Numbered from the stretch's first letter, positions 35,373 through 43,942 are shown. The stretch is 48,890 nt of DNA from Paracoccus fontiphilus (GCF_017356265.1 NZ_JAFNAW010000023.1:1-48890), one strand, 5' to 3'. Program-made: numbers and translations. Notes: generated from the letters alone by a model not told the origin.

Positions 35373-36641
35373 TTATCCCCGCGCCGCCAGCAGGCTTTCG
35401 TCCAGGATGTCCAGCGCCTCCTCGAACACCGCGTCGGGGATGGTCAGGGGGGCCAGAAAGCGGACCACGTTGCCGTAGACGCCGCAGGTCAGCAGGATCA
35501 GCCCGCGCTTCAAGGCCTCCTCGCGGACGCGGTTGGTGAAATCGGGGTTGGGGCTGTCGCTGCCGGGCAGGTTGAATTCCACCGCGTTCATGAAACCGGG
35601 GCCGCGGATGTCGGCGATCTGCGGGATCTGGTCGCGCGCCGCCGCCAGCCGCTGCTTCAGCCGCTGGCCCAGGCGGGTGGCGCGGTCGCAAAGGCCCTCC
35701 TCCTCGATCACGTCCAGGACGGCATGGGCCGCAGCCACGCCCAGCGGATTGCCCGCATAGGTGCCGCCCAGGCCCCCCGGGTTGGGGCTGTCCATCACCT
35801 CGGCGCGGCCCGTGACGGCGCTGATCGGCAGCCCGCCGCCAAGCCCCTTGGCCATCGTCACCAGATCGGCGGCGACGCCGTGGTGTTCCATCGCGAACAG
35901 CTTGCCGGTGCGGGCGAAGCCCGTCTGCACCTCGTCCGCGATCAGCAGCATCCCGTGATGGTCGCACAGCGCGCGCAGTTCCGCCATGAAGCCGGCGGGC
36001 ACCTCGTAGAAGCCGCCCTCGCCCTGCACCGGCTCCAGGATGATGGCGGCAACGCGGGCGGGTTCCAGGTCGGCCTTGAACAGCTGCTGCAGGGCCTTCA
36101 GCGCGTCTTCCTTGCTGACGCCGTGCAGCGGGTTGGGGAACGGCAGGTGCCAGACATCGGGCATCATCGGCCCGAAGCCCGCCTTGTAGGGCTGGACCTT
36201 GCCGGTCAGCGCCATGCCCATGAAGGTGCGCCCGTGAAAGCCGCCCGCGAAGCTGACGATGCCGGGACGTCCGGTGTAATGGCGGGCGATCTTGATGGCG
36301 TTTTCCACCGCCTCGGCCCCGGTGGTGGCGAAGATGGTCTTCTTGGCGAAATCGCCGGGAACAAGCGCGTTCAGGCGCTCGGCCAGGGCGACGTAGTTTT
36401 CATAGGGCACGACCTGGTGGCAGGTGTGGGTGAAGCGGTCCAACTGCGCCTTGACGGCCTCGATCACCTTCGGATGGCGGTGGCCGGTGTTCACGACCGC
36501 GATGCCCGCCGCGAAGTCGATATAGCGGTTGCCGTCGCGGTCCCAGATCTCGGCATTCTCGGCCCGTTCGGCATAGATCTGCGTGGTCATGCCGACGCCC
36601 CGGGAAATGGCGGCGTTCTTGCGGTCGGTCATGGTCGTCAT
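35373..36641 (-). CDS. gabT: 4-aminobutyrate aminotransferase (class III)
   Basis: A 422-residue PLP-dependent class III aminotransferase. DRDGNRYIDFAAGIAVVNTGH near residues 34-54 and FATTGAEAVENAIKIARHYTGR are typical of GabT. ADEVQTGFARTGKLFAMEH carries the PLP-ring Asp, and VTMAKGLGGGLPISAV holds the Schiff-base Lys. It transfers the amino group of GABA (or 5-aminovalerate) to 2-oxoglutarate. ATG 36641 lies 8 bases after GGGGAGAG; ATG 36632 is an alternative. No succinate-semialdehyde dehydrogenase is beside it, so substrate assignment is by homology only. Confidence 0.9.
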   Translation of the reverse strand: MTTMTDRKNAAISRGVGMTTQIYAERAENAEIWDRDGNRYIDFAAGIAVVNTGHRHPKVIEAVKAQLDRFTHTCHQVVPYENYVALAERLNALVPGDFAKKTIFATTGAEAVENAIKIARHYTGRPGIVSFAGGFHGRTFMGMALTGKVQPYKAGFGPMMPDVWHLPFPNPLHGVSKEDALKALQQLFKADLEPARVAAIILEPVQGEGGFYEVPAGFMAELRALCDHHGMLLIADEVQTGFARTGKLFAMEHHGVAADLVTMAKGLGGGLPISAVTGRAEVMDSPNPGGLGGTYAGNPLGVAAAHAVLDVIEEEGLCDRATRLGQRLKQRLAAARDQIPQIADIRGPGFMNAVEFNLPGSDSPNPDFTNRVREEALKRGLILLTCGVYGNVVRFLAPLTIPDAVFEEALDILDESLLAARG

Positions 36642-36761
36642 CGGAATCGCTCTCCCCTGTTGGGTTTGCGGGGATGCTAGCGCAGCGCCTGGCCGCCGAA
36701 CAGCCTGCCCTTGCGCCGGACGGCAGGCCGCGCGATGCTGCCCGGACAGCAGGAGTTTCCC

Positions 36762-37184
36762 ATGCCCATCGCCCGCGCCCTTGCCGTTCTTGCCGCCACA
36801 GCAGCCCTTGCCGCCTGTCAGGACGCGGGCGAACGGTCGGTGTCGATGCTGCGGCCGGGCAGCAGCTTCACCGTGGCCCGCATCGACGGCGCCCCCGCCC
36901 CCGCCGCCGTCACCTTCGAGGTCGGCGAGGGCAGCCGCGTCACGGGCCGCGCGCCCTGCAACCGCTACAGCGCGCAGTTGACCGAACGCGACGGCGCCAT
37001 GACGGTCAGCGGCACCGTGATGACCCGCATGGCCTGCGCGGAAGCGGACCGCAACCTGGCCGAGATGCGCTTCGGCAATGCCCTGGGCAGCGTCACCGCC
37101 GCCCGCCGCGTGGCCGACGGCATCGCCCTGATCGACCCCGAGGGCAAGGAACGCATCGGCCTCGTCCCGGCCGGCGGAAGCTGA
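36762..37184 (+). CDS. META domain lipoprotein (HslJ-like)
   Basis: A 140-residue protein with a lipoprotein signal peptide (LAVLAATAALAAC, Cys near residue 19) and one META domain (about 37-136): VTFEVGEGSRVTGRAPCNRYSAQLTERDGAMTV with the family Asn-Arg-Tyr, and MTRMACAEADRNLAEMRF. HslJ-type META proteins are linked to outer-membrane and novobiocin or heat stress in E. coli, but their activity is unknown. ATG 36762 has AGGAG 8 bases upstream. The rhomboid gene starts 4 bases after the stop, so the two are a coupled pair. Confidence 0.87.
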   Translation: MPIARALAVLAATAALAACQDAGERSVSMLRPGSSFTVARIDGAPAPAAVTFEVGEGSRVTGRAPCNRYSAQLTERDGAMTVSGTVMTRMACAEADRNLAEMRFGNALGSVTAARRVADGIALIDPEGKERIGLVPAGGS

Positions 37185-37188
37185 CCCG

Positions 37189-37914
37189 GTGTTCCCGATC
37201 CGCGACCACAACCCGTCGCAGCAAAGGCCTTGGGTCACCTATGCGCTGATCGCGATCAACGGGGCGATGTTCCTGCTGACCCTGCCGATGGTGCAGGGCG
37301 GCGAATGGCTGTGGACGCGGCTGGCGCTCTATCCCCTGGCAGTGATCCAGGGCGAGCTGCTGTGGGGCCTGCTGACCCATATGTTCCTGCATGGCGGGAT
37401 CATGCATTTCGCGGGCAACATGCTGTTCCTCTACATCTTCGGCGACAACCTGGAGGAACAGCTGGGCCGGCTGGGCTTCCTCGCCTTCTACCTGGCCGCC
37501 GGTCTGGTCGCGGCGGCCGCCCAGATCGCCGCCGATCCCTTCTCGACCATTCCCATGGTCGGCGCCTCGGGCGCGATCGCGGGGGTGATGGGCGGCTATC
37601 TGCTGCTGTTTCCGCGCGCCCGGGTCGATATCATCGCGATCTTCATCATCTTCTTCAAGGTCTTCACGCTGCCCGCTTGGATCGTGCTGGGTGTCTGGCT
37701 GGCGATCCAGATCTTCGGCGGCACCACCACGCCCACCGACGGGGGCGGCGTCGCCTACTGGGCCCATGCCGGCGGCTTCGGGGCCGGGGCGGTGCTTGCC
37801 CTGCCGCGCTTCCTGCGGCTTGGCGGGCGGACCTTCTGGGCGCGCACCCACGGCCATCCCCCGCATCCCGAAATCGTCTATGCCCCGACCCGCATCCCTC
37901 GGGTGGGGCGCTAG
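37189..37914 (+). CDS. Rhomboid family intramembrane serine protease
   Basis: A 241-residue protein with six or more predicted helices. Catalytic residues are evident: Ser127 in GASGAIAG (GxSG) and His193 in WAHAGGFGAG; HGGIMHFAGNMLFLYIFGDNLE around residues 68-89 is the L1/helix-2 motif of rhomboids. It cleaves membrane-anchored substrates within the bilayer. The start is GTG at 37189, 4 bases after the META gene stop, so it is likely translationally coupled. Its stop overlaps the stop region of the convergent mnmD gene by 4 bases. No substrate can be named from context. Confidence 0.92.
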   Translation: MFPIRDHNPSQQRPWVTYALIAINGAMFLLTLPMVQGGEWLWTRLALYPLAVIQGELLWGLLTHMFLHGGIMHFAGNMLFLYIFGDNLEEQLGRLGFLAFYLAAGLVAAAAQIAADPFSTIPMVGASGAIAGVMGGYLLLFPRARVDIIAIFIIFFKVFTLPAWIVLGVWLAIQIFGGTTTPTDGGGVAYWAHAGGFGAGAVLALPRFLRLGGRTFWARTHGHPPHPEIVYAPTRIPRVGR

Positions 37915-38582
37915 GGCTTGATCCCTGCGCTCATGTGCCGCTTGCGGCCGAAGCCGGGGCGGCGGGTGACCTGGAAGCCCGCCTCGGCCAGGGCGCGCCG
38001 CACCGCGCCAGCCGCCGTATAGGTCGCGAAGCTGCCGCCCGGCGCGGTGCAGCGCCCCACATGGGCCATGATGGCCTCGCCCCACATCTCGGGGTTCTTC
38101 GCGGGCGAGAAGCCGTCGAGAAACCAGGCATCCGTCCGCCCCTGCCAGTCCGGCAGCGTCCGCGCGACATCGCCGATCACCAGCCGCAACTCCACCTGCC
38201 CCACCCGGATCACGCCGCCACCCCAGCCTGCGCGAAGCTGCGCCGAAAGATCCGCCAGTTCAGGAAAGGCGGCATGGGCCTGTTCAAGCTGCGGCAGGCT
38301 CATCGGCCAGGCTTCGAAACTGGTCATCACGACCGGGACCGCCGCCACCTGCGCCAAGGCCAGGCAGTTCAGCCCCGTGCCGAAGCCCAGTTCCGCCACA
38401 TGGAACCCCGGCCGCAGCCGCCCGGGCAGGCCATTGCCGTCCAGGAACACGTGCCGCGTCTCGGCCAACCCGCCCGCCAGGCTGAAATAGGGATCGTCGA
38501 AGCGGGTGGAGACCGGCACGCCGCCGTCGCGCCAGTCAAGCTGCGGGTGGCGGGCGGGGTCTTGATCGGATAACGCGCTCAT
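37911..38582 (-). CDS. mnmD: tRNA 5-(aminomethyl)-2-thiouridine methyltransferase MnmD
   Basis: A 223-residue SAM-dependent methyltransferase corresponding to the N-terminal half of E. coli MnmC. Matching segments are PVSTRFDDPYFSLAGGLAETRHVFLDG near residues 22-48, ELGFGTGLNCLAL (SAM loop), and WFLDGFSPAKNPEMW. It methylates aminomethyl-uridine at the wobble position of certain tRNAs. Unlike E. coli MnmC it lacks the FAD domain. ATG 38582 lies only 29 bases from the TTG start of a divergent FAD oxidoreductase gene, which may supply the missing activity. Confidence 0.9.
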   Translation of the reverse strand: MSALSDQDPARHPQLDWRDGGVPVSTRFDDPYFSLAGGLAETRHVFLDGNGLPGRLRPGFHVAELGFGTGLNCLALAQVAAVPVVMTSFEAWPMSLPQLEQAHAAFPELADLSAQLRAGWGGGVIRVGQVELRLVIGDVARTLPDWQGRTDAWFLDGFSPAKNPEMWGEAIMAHVGRCTAPGGSFATYTAAGAVRRALAEAGFQVTRRPGFGRKRHMSAGIKP

Positions 38583-38611
38583 GACCTGCAGCTAGGGGAA
38601 GGGAACCGGCT

Positions 38612-39640
38612 TTGACAAGCGTCACGATCATCGGCGGCGGCATCTTCGGCCTGTCCTGCGCATGGGAAATGACCCGGCGCGGCGCCCGCGTCCGGCTGTT
38701 CGAGGCCCGGCGGATCGGCGCCGGATCGTCCGGCGGCCATGTCGGCGCCCTGGCCCCGCACGCGCCGGACAACTGGAACCCCAAGAAGGCCTTCCAGCTG
38801 GACAGCCTGCTGATGGCCCCGGCCTTCTGGTCCGGGGTCGAGGCCGCGTCCGGCCTTTCCCCTGGCTACGCGCGCACCGGACGGCTGCAGCCCGTCGCCG
38901 ATGCCTCTGCCGCCGAACGCCTGCGCGACCGCATCGCCGCCGCGGCCGACCGCTGGCCCGAGGATTGCGCCATGCGCCTGACTGACGCCCCGGCTGACGA
39001 CCTGGTTCCCGACAGCCCCTCGGGCCTGTGGCTGTTCGACGGGCTGACCGCCCGCCTGTCCCCCCGCGCGGCAGGCGCGGCGCTTGCGACAGCCATCCGC
39101 AACCAAGGCGGAGAGATCATCGAGGGCCACGACCCCGATACCCTCGGCGGCCCGGTCCTCTGGGCCACCGGCACGCCGGGGCTGGAGGATCTGTCCCGCG
39201 ACCTGGGCCGCCCCATCGGCAAGGGCGTCAAGGGGCAGTCCGCGCTGATGCGCCACGCCGCCCCCGATGCGCCTCAGGTCTTTGCCGACGGTCTGCATAT
39301 CGTGCCCCATGCCGACGGAACGGTGGCAATCGGCTCAACCTCGGAAAACGACTACGCCCACCTGAACCCCGACGACCAGATCGACGCCCTGATCGCCAAG
39401 GCACGCGCCACCTGCCCGCGGCTGCACGACGCCCCGGTGATCGACCGCTGGGCGGGCGCCCGCCCCCGCGCCCGGACCCGCGCCCCGATCCTGGGTCCCT
39501 GGCCCGGCCGCCCTGGCCATTTCGTCGCCAATGGCGGCTTCAAGATCGGCTTCGGCATGGCGCCGAAGATCGCACGGGTCATGGCCGACCTGATCCTGGA
39601 CGGCCATGACACCATCCCGGACGGTTTCCGCCTGGCCTGA
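38612..39640 (+). CDS. FAD-dependent oxidoreductase, MnmC(o)-like
   Basis: A 342-residue DAO-family protein. An N-terminal Rossmann motif VTIIGGGIFGLSCAWEM spans residues 4-20. GSSGGHVGALAPHAPDN follows at the place where the MnmC oxidoreductase half has GNRQGALYP. The C-terminus has WAGARPRARTRAPILGPWPG and VANGGFKIGFGMAPKIA, the FAD-closing segment. I infer that it may act on carboxymethylaminomethyl-uridine together with the divergent MnmD, but it could be a glycine or D-amino acid oxidase. TTG 38612 is the only start near the Rossmann motif; GGGGAAGGGA lies upstream. A hairpin repeat follows the stop. Confidence 0.8.
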   Translation: MTSVTIIGGGIFGLSCAWEMTRRGARVRLFEARRIGAGSSGGHVGALAPHAPDNWNPKKAFQLDSLLMAPAFWSGVEAASGLSPGYARTGRLQPVADASAAERLRDRIAAAADRWPEDCAMRLTDAPADDLVPDSPSGLWLFDGLTARLSPRAAGAALATAIRNQGGEIIEGHDPDTLGGPVLWATGTPGLEDLSRDLGRPIGKGVKGQSALMRHAAPDAPQVFADGLHIVPHADGTVAIGSTSENDYAHLNPDDQIDALIAKARATCPRLHDAPVIDRWAGARPRARTRAPILGPWPGRPGHFVANGGFKIGFGMAPKIARVMADLILDGHDTIPDGFRLA

Positions 39641-39690
39641 TTTCATCTTGGCGAAAATATCCCGGGGTCCGGGGCAGCGCCCCGGCCTTC
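39641..39690 (+). repeat. Intergenic hairpin repeat, copy 2
   Basis: Starts TTTCATCTTGG, continues with AAAATATCCCGGGG and ends in a 7-bp GC hairpin (CCGGGGC, AGC loop, GCCCCGG). It aligns base by base with the element at 17321-17370, with compensating changes in the stem. It directly follows the FAD oxidoreductase stop and ends just before the convergent NnrU stop. Confidence 0.75.
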
Positions 39691-39698
39691 GCCTGCCG

Positions 39699-40220
39699 TC
39701 AGGCAGGCAACGGCGATACGCCGATCACCAGCGGATGCAGGTGCAGCAACGCGGCCCAGACCAGCACCGCCAGCACCAGCCGCTGCCATGTCACCCGAAA
39801 CGCCCCCGGCAGGCCCGACCGCGCCACGCCCGACAGCGCAAAGACCCCCATCCCGCCAAAGAAGATCGCGTGGGCCAGATCGCCATTGGCGACCAGATGC
39901 GCGCCCGCCCACAAGGCGAAGGCCAGAACAAGCCCCGACATGCCGGCGCCAAGCGCCCCGATCAGGATCGCCACGGGCATCGCGATGTTGACCAGCCAGC
40001 GGCTCCAGGCCGGCTGGTCCCAAAGATGCACGTAAGGCGCGCGTCCGGCCGCGACGATCAGCCAGTACAGAAGCCCGATCGACAGCAGGCTGAAGGCGGC
40101 CAGGTATCCCCGCCGCCCCAGACGACCGATCAACCAGCCGCGCGGCCCCGGCAGCGCCGGGATCATGTGCGCGCCCAGAAAACAGGCCCAAGCGGCCGCA
40201 TATTCGATCCATCCGGTCAT
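39699..40220 (-). CDS. NnrU family membrane protein
   Basis: A 173-residue integral membrane protein with five or six predicted helices and conserved segments GAHMIPALPGPRGWLIGRLGRRGYLAAFS at residues about 16-44. GAGMSGLVLAFALWAGAHLVANGDLAHAIFFGG follows near the middle and HLHPLVIGVSPLP at the end. NnrU was named from the denitrification region of Rhodobacter, where it is needed for normal growth under nitrite or nitric oxide, yet its activity is unknown; paralogues occur outside denitrification clusters. ATG 40220 has GAAGGG upstream. No nitrite or NO reductase genes are near. Confidence 0.85.
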   Translation of the reverse strand: MTGWIEYAAAWACFLGAHMIPALPGPRGWLIGRLGRRGYLAAFSLLSIGLLYWLIVAAGRAPYVHLWDQPAWSRWLVNIAMPVAILIGALGAGMSGLVLAFALWAGAHLVANGDLAHAIFFGGMGVFALSGVARSGLPGAFRVTWQRLVLAVLVWAALLHLHPLVIGVSPLPA

Positions 40221-40231
40221 GGCCCTTCGAT

Positions 40232-40261
40232 ACCCGCTTGCGGCGCGGACCGCCAGCGGGT
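40232..40261. promoter_or_regulatory. Hairpin/palindrome in the divergent nnrU-DUF4202 gap
   Basis: ACCCGCT (40232-40238) and AGCGGGT (40255-40261) pair, and GCGG (40240-40243) pairs with CCGC (40250-40253), giving an 11-bp stem with one mismatch and a 6-base loop. It lies in the 66-base gap between the two divergent starts and could be a shared operator or 5' leader structure. Confidence 0.4.
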
Positions 40262-40286
40262 GAAACTGCGGCAAAAAGGACGCCCC

Positions 40287-40850
40287 ATGACCACGCAACT
40301 GGACCACGCCTTCCAGGCCATCGACGCCGCCAATGCCCGTGACCCGAACCTCGATGAGGGCAAGCCCGCCAACCTGCTCTACGGCCAGCGCATGACCGAA
40401 CAGCAGCAGCATCTGTTCCCCCAGGCCTCGGACGCGCTGCGGATCGCCTGCCGGGGCCAGCACATCGAACGCTGGCTTCTGCCGCGCGACGCCTATCCCA
40501 TGGACCGGGCGGGCTATCTGCAATGGCGCCAGGAACAGGGCCGCCGCCACGCGGACCGCATCGCGGGCATCATGGCCGATGCGGGATACGCCGACGACGA
40601 CATCGCCCAGGCCCGCAGGATGCTGACCAAGCAGGGTCTCAAGCGCGACCCCGAGGTGCAGGCGCTGGAGGACGTGATCTGCTTCACCTTCATCCGCTGG
40701 TATCTGGGCGACTTCATGGCGGCGATCCCGGACGAGAAGATGGACCGCATCATCCAGAAGACCGCCGCCAAGATGTCTCCCGAAGGCCGTGCCCGCGCAT
40801 TGGAGGAGTTTCCGATGCCCGAGGCCCTGGCGCAATATTTCCGCGACTGA
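40287..40850 (+). CDS. DUF4202 family protein
   Basis: A 187-residue soluble alpha-helical protein. It has the DUF4202 pattern: HAFQAIDAANARDPN at the N-terminus, QLYG-like LLYGQRMTEQQQHLFP with conserved Tyr-Gly, CRGQHIERWLLPRDAYPMDRAGYLQWRQ with conserved His-Ile-x-Arg-Trp, and LEDVICFTFIRWYLGDF. The several conserved His, Arg and Asp residues suggest a metal or nucleotide pocket of HD-like type, but no function is established. AAAAAGGA lies 6 bases before ATG 40287. The CbiX-like gene begins 7 bases after the stop, so the two are probably one transcript. Confidence 0.82.
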   Translation: MTTQLDHAFQAIDAANARDPNLDEGKPANLLYGQRMTEQQQHLFPQASDALRIACRGQHIERWLLPRDAYPMDRAGYLQWRQEQGRRHADRIAGIMADAGYADDDIAQARRMLTKQGLKRDPEVQALEDVICFTFIRWYLGDFMAAIPDEKMDRIIQKTAAKMSPEGRARALEEFPMPEALAQYFRD

Positions 40851-40857
40851 TGCGACC

Positions 40858-41541
40858 ATGACAGCCAAAGCAATCATCGTCTCCCACGGCCAGCCGGGCG
40901 ATCCCGGCCCGCAGCAGCAGGCCATCGAGGATCTGGCCGCCCGCGTCGCCACCTGTGACCCCGGTTGCCCGGTCGCCGGTGCGACGTTGGCGATGCCGGG
41001 GGCACTTGCGGCCGTCGCGGATGGCGACAGCCTGATCTATCCGATGTTCATGGCCGAGGGCTGGTTCACGCGCAGCGAACTGCCCCGGCGGCTGGAAAAG
41101 GCGGGCGCGGGCGGTGCGCGGGTGCTGCGGCCCTTCGGCACCGATCCGGCCCTGCCGGGCCTGATCGTGGCCCAGGCCCATGCCGCCGCCGCTGCCCAGG
41201 GCTGGGCGCCGCAGGACACCACCCTTCTGTTGTCCGCCCATGGTTCGCAGCGGTCGCAGGCGTCCTACACCATCGCCACGGCCTTGGCCGAAAGCATCGC
41301 CCCGCAGTTCGCGCGCGTCGTCACGGGCTTCGTGGAACAGGAACCCTTCATCGCCGATGCCGCGCGGGGATTGGACCGCGCCGTCAGCCTGCCCTTCTTC
41401 GCGCTGCGGGCCGAGCATGTCCTGGACGACCTGCCGGCGGCGCTGGATCAGGCCGGCTTCCGCGGCCCCCGGCTGGACCCGATCGGCCTTGCGCCCGAGG
41501 TGCCAGCCCTGATCGCCGCCAGCATCCGCGCCGCCCTATAG
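40858..41541 (+). CDS. CbiX/SirB-like chelatase domain protein
   Basis: A 227-residue protein with two repeats of the chelatase fold. The first begins AIIVSHGQPGDPGPQQQAIEDLAARVA with a catalytic-type His10; the second begins TTLLLSAHGSQRSQASYTIATALAE with His near residue 128. This is the CbiX/sirohydrochlorin-chelatase family plan, in which the His residues bind Co2+ or Fe2+. No cobalamin or siroheme genes are adjacent, so the tetrapyrrole substrate is unproven. ATG 40858 lies 7 bases after the DUF4202 stop. Its TAG overlaps the stop of the convergent GNAT gene within CTATAG. Confidence 0.84.
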   Translation: MTAKAIIVSHGQPGDPGPQQQAIEDLAARVATCDPGCPVAGATLAMPGALAAVADGDSLIYPMFMAEGWFTRSELPRRLEKAGAGGARVLRPFGTDPALPGLIVAQAHAAAAAQGWAPQDTTLLLSAHGSQRSQASYTIATALAESIAPQFARVVTGFVEQEPFIADAARGLDRAVSLPFFALRAEHVLDDLPAALDQAGFRGPRLDPIGLAPEVPALIAASIRAAL

Positions 41542-42249
41542 CGGCTTGGCGTAATAGGCATAGCCCGCGACCTCGACGAAGCCCAGGCGGTCATAGGTCG
41601 CGCGGGCACCCGTGTTGGCGCGGCTGACGGCCAAGGCGATCCGGGTGGCGCCCCGGTCCGCCGCCCAAGCCGCCGCCTGCCGCATCATCCAGCCCGCCAG
41701 CCCCCGGCGGCGGAACTGCGGCAGGACCTCGACGGCATGGACCATCGCCACCTCGCCCAGCAGCGCGGCAAAGCCCGCCCCCGCCGCGCGGTCGTCGATG
41801 CGGCCCAGGATGGCGGTCCTGGGCCCGGCCACGCGGTCCATCACCGCCTGCCGCGCCGGATTGATGTTGCCCGCCGTCCAGATGTCGCGCTGGATCGCCA
41901 AGGGCGGCCAGATTGCGAAGGTCGTCAAGGGCGGGATCGGCTGGCCGGTCAGCGCGGACAGCGGAGCCTCCATGATCGCGGTCGGCGTCTCGCGCCGGTA
42001 TCCGGCGGCACGCAGCGCATCGATCAGGCGGGTGTCGTCGTCCAAGGCCCGGAACATCGGCTGCTGGTGCCAGCCCCGGTGGATCGCCTCGGCGGCCCCG
42101 ATGTCGTCAGGCCGCCATGTCCCGACCGCACGGGCCGAACTGACCCGGCCCCCGGCACCCAGGCCCCGCCCGACCCGCAGGCCCCCGGCATCGGCGTATT
42201 CCGCAGCAGGCCAGGTGTCCTCGAACGCGCGGGCCAGGGCGGCGTCCAT
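41536..42249 (-). CDS. GNAT family N-acetyltransferase
   Basis: A 237-residue protein. The C-terminal GNAT domain (about residues 130-237) shows AMVHAVEVLPQFRRRGLAGWMMRQAAAWA, the acetyl-CoA R/QxxGxG/A loop, followed by ARATYDRLGFVEV. The N-terminal half is less typical, with WRPDDIGAAEAIHRGWHQQPMFRAL. The substrate is unknown. ATG 42249 overlaps the stop of the CinA-like gene (ATGA), so it is translationally coupled to it. Confidence 0.88.
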   Translation of the reverse strand: MDAALARAFEDTWPAAEYADAGGLRVGRGLGAGGRVSSARAVGTWRPDDIGAAEAIHRGWHQQPMFRALDDDTRLIDALRAAGYRRETPTAIMEAPLSALTGQPIPPLTTFAIWPPLAIQRDIWTAGNINPARQAVMDRVAGPRTAILGRIDDRAAGAGFAALLGEVAMVHAVEVLPQFRRRGLAGWMMRQAAAWAADRGATRIALAVSRANTGARATYDRLGFVEVAGYAYYAKPL

Positions 42250-42989
42250 CACAGCGCCAGGCGCTGCTTCAGCACCGCCATCGCCTCGGCCACGCGCGCC
42301 GCGTCAAGGCCGCGCACCACCAGGTTGGTGCCCCAGCCGGTGTCGTCGTGGAAGGGATAGGACCCCAGCGACAGGTCGGGATATTCGCCCGCCACGGCCT
42401 TCAGCCCCTCGGCCACGTCGCTTTCGCCTCGCCGGACCTCGACGCTTTGCGACTGGACGGGGCGGCCGGCCGACAGGCGCGGGATCAGCCAGTCCACCAT
42501 GCCGCGAAACACCTCGGGGACGCCCGCCATCACATGGGTGTTGCCGATGGAGAAGCCCGGCGCGGCCGACACCGCATTGTCGATAAGCCGGGCGCCGACC
42601 GGGATGCGCGCCATGCGCAGGCGGTTTTCCGTCAACTCGTAGCCCATGCGGTCGCAGCGGGCCTGCAGCAAGGCGCGCGCGTCGGGATTGATCTCGACGG
42701 TGGTGCCATGCGCATCGGCCACCGCATCGGCGGTGATGTCGTCATGGGTGGGTCCGATCCCGCCCGAGGTGAACAGCAGGTCGTAGGCCCCGCCCAGGCT
42801 GCGGTCCAAGGCGCGGATGGCCGCGACGATCCCGTCGTGGTCGTCGGACACGACGCGGATTTCGCGCAGGTCGAAGCCGGTCGCGGACAGCACCTGCGCC
42901 AGGTGATGGGCATTGCCTTCGCGCGTGCGGCCGGACAGGATCTCGTCCCCGATCACCAGGATCGCCGCCGTCGGATTGTCGGATTGCAT
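42249..42989 (-). CDS. CinA-like molybdopterin-binding (MoCF domain) protein
   Basis: A 246-residue protein with a MoaB/MogA-like domain (about 10-170): AILVIGDEILSGRTREGNAHHLA at the start, FTSGGIGPTHDDITADAVA, and AAPGFSIGNTHVMAGVP. This is the N-terminal half of CinA, without the C-terminal nicotinamide-nucleotide deamidase domain. Members are often called competence/damage-inducible protein A, though most have no known role in competence. It lies head to head with map, 104 bases apart, and is coupled by ATGA to the GNAT gene. Confidence 0.9.
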   Translation of the reverse strand: MQSDNPTAAILVIGDEILSGRTREGNAHHLAQVLSATGFDLREIRVVSDDHDGIVAAIRALDRSLGGAYDLLFTSGGIGPTHDDITADAVADAHGTTVEINPDARALLQARCDRMGYELTENRLRMARIPVGARLIDNAVSAAPGFSIGNTHVMAGVPEVFRGMVDWLIPRLSAGRPVQSQSVEVRRGESDVAEGLKAVAGEYPDLSLGSYPFHDDTGWGTNLVVRGLDAARVAEAMAVLKQRLAL

Positions 42990-43093
42990 CGCCTGCCCCT
43001 GAAACTTGCCTCGCTCCGGTTCTATGCCCTCGCGCGGGGCTGGAACAAGTGGCCATGCGGGTCTATCTATGCGAGCGAACGAAAGGATCACCG

Positions 43094-43891
43094 ATGGACC
43101 AGAGCCACATCACCAAGGAAGGCATTCGCATCCATGTGCGCGAGGATTTCGCGGGCATGCGCAAGGCGGGGGCCGTGGCGTCGCAGATCCTGGACGAGGT
43201 GGGGCCGCTGGTCCGCCCCGGCGTCACGACCGGCGCCCTGGACGATTTCATCACCCGCCGCGTCGAGGAACTGGGCGTGACCTCGGCCACCATCGGCTAT
43301 CGCGGCTATGAACACGCAAGCTGCATCAGCGTGAACCATGTCGTCTGCCACGGCATTCCCGGCGACAAGATCCTGGCGGACGGCGACATCCTGAACATCG
43401 ACGTGACGGTGATCGTGGACGGCTGGTACGGCGATTCCAGCCGGATGTACGTGGCGGGCAAGGCCTCGATCAAGGCGCGCCGCCTGATCCAGGTGACGCA
43501 TGACGCGCTGATGAAGGGGATCGAGGCGGTTCGCCCGGGCGCGACCTTCGGCGACATCGGCGCGGCGATCCAGACCTATGCGGAAGGCCACGGCATGTCG
43601 GTCGTGCGCGACTTCTGCGGACATGGGCTGGGCCGGGTGTTCCACGCGCCGCCCAACGTCCTGCATTTCGGCCGCCCCGGAAAGGGCCCGGTGCTGGAGG
43701 AAGGCATGTTCTTCACCATCGAGCCGATGATCAACCTGGGCCGCCCCGAAACCAAGGTCCTGGCCGACGACTGGACCGCGGTGACGCGCGACAAGTCGCT
43801 GTCGGCGCAGTTCGAGCATTCCATCGGCGTGACGGCGAACGGCTGCGAGATCTTCACGGGGTCCGACAGGTTCTTCCCCGACCTGGGCTGA
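43094..43891 (+). CDS. map: Methionine aminopeptidase type I
   Basis: A 265-residue metalloprotease that removes N-terminal Met from nascent proteins. Metal ligands are visible: Asp103 and Asp114 (NIDVTVIVDGWYGDSS), His in DFCGHGLGRVFH, Glu in FFTIEPMI and Glu in QFEHSIGV. His86 in NHVVCHGIPG is the substrate-binding histidine. AAAGGA lies 6 bases before ATG 43094; the track upstream is open but out of the family pattern. It has no adjacent secretion or ribosomal genes. Confidence 0.97.
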   Translation: MDQSHITKEGIRIHVREDFAGMRKAGAVASQILDEVGPLVRPGVTTGALDDFITRRVEELGVTSATIGYRGYEHASCISVNHVVCHGIPGDKILADGDILNIDVTVIVDGWYGDSSRMYVAGKASIKARRLIQVTHDALMKGIEAVRPGATFGDIGAAIQTYAEGHGMSVVRDFCGHGLGRVFHAPPNVLHFGRPGKGPVLEEGMFFTIEPMINLGRPETKVLADDWTAVTRDKSLSAQFEHSIGVTANGCEIFTGSDRFFPDLG

Positions 43892-43942
43892 CCCGCCATC
43901 TGCGTCCCGCGATGGCACCGCCGGCAGGCGTTGCCTGGGGAT

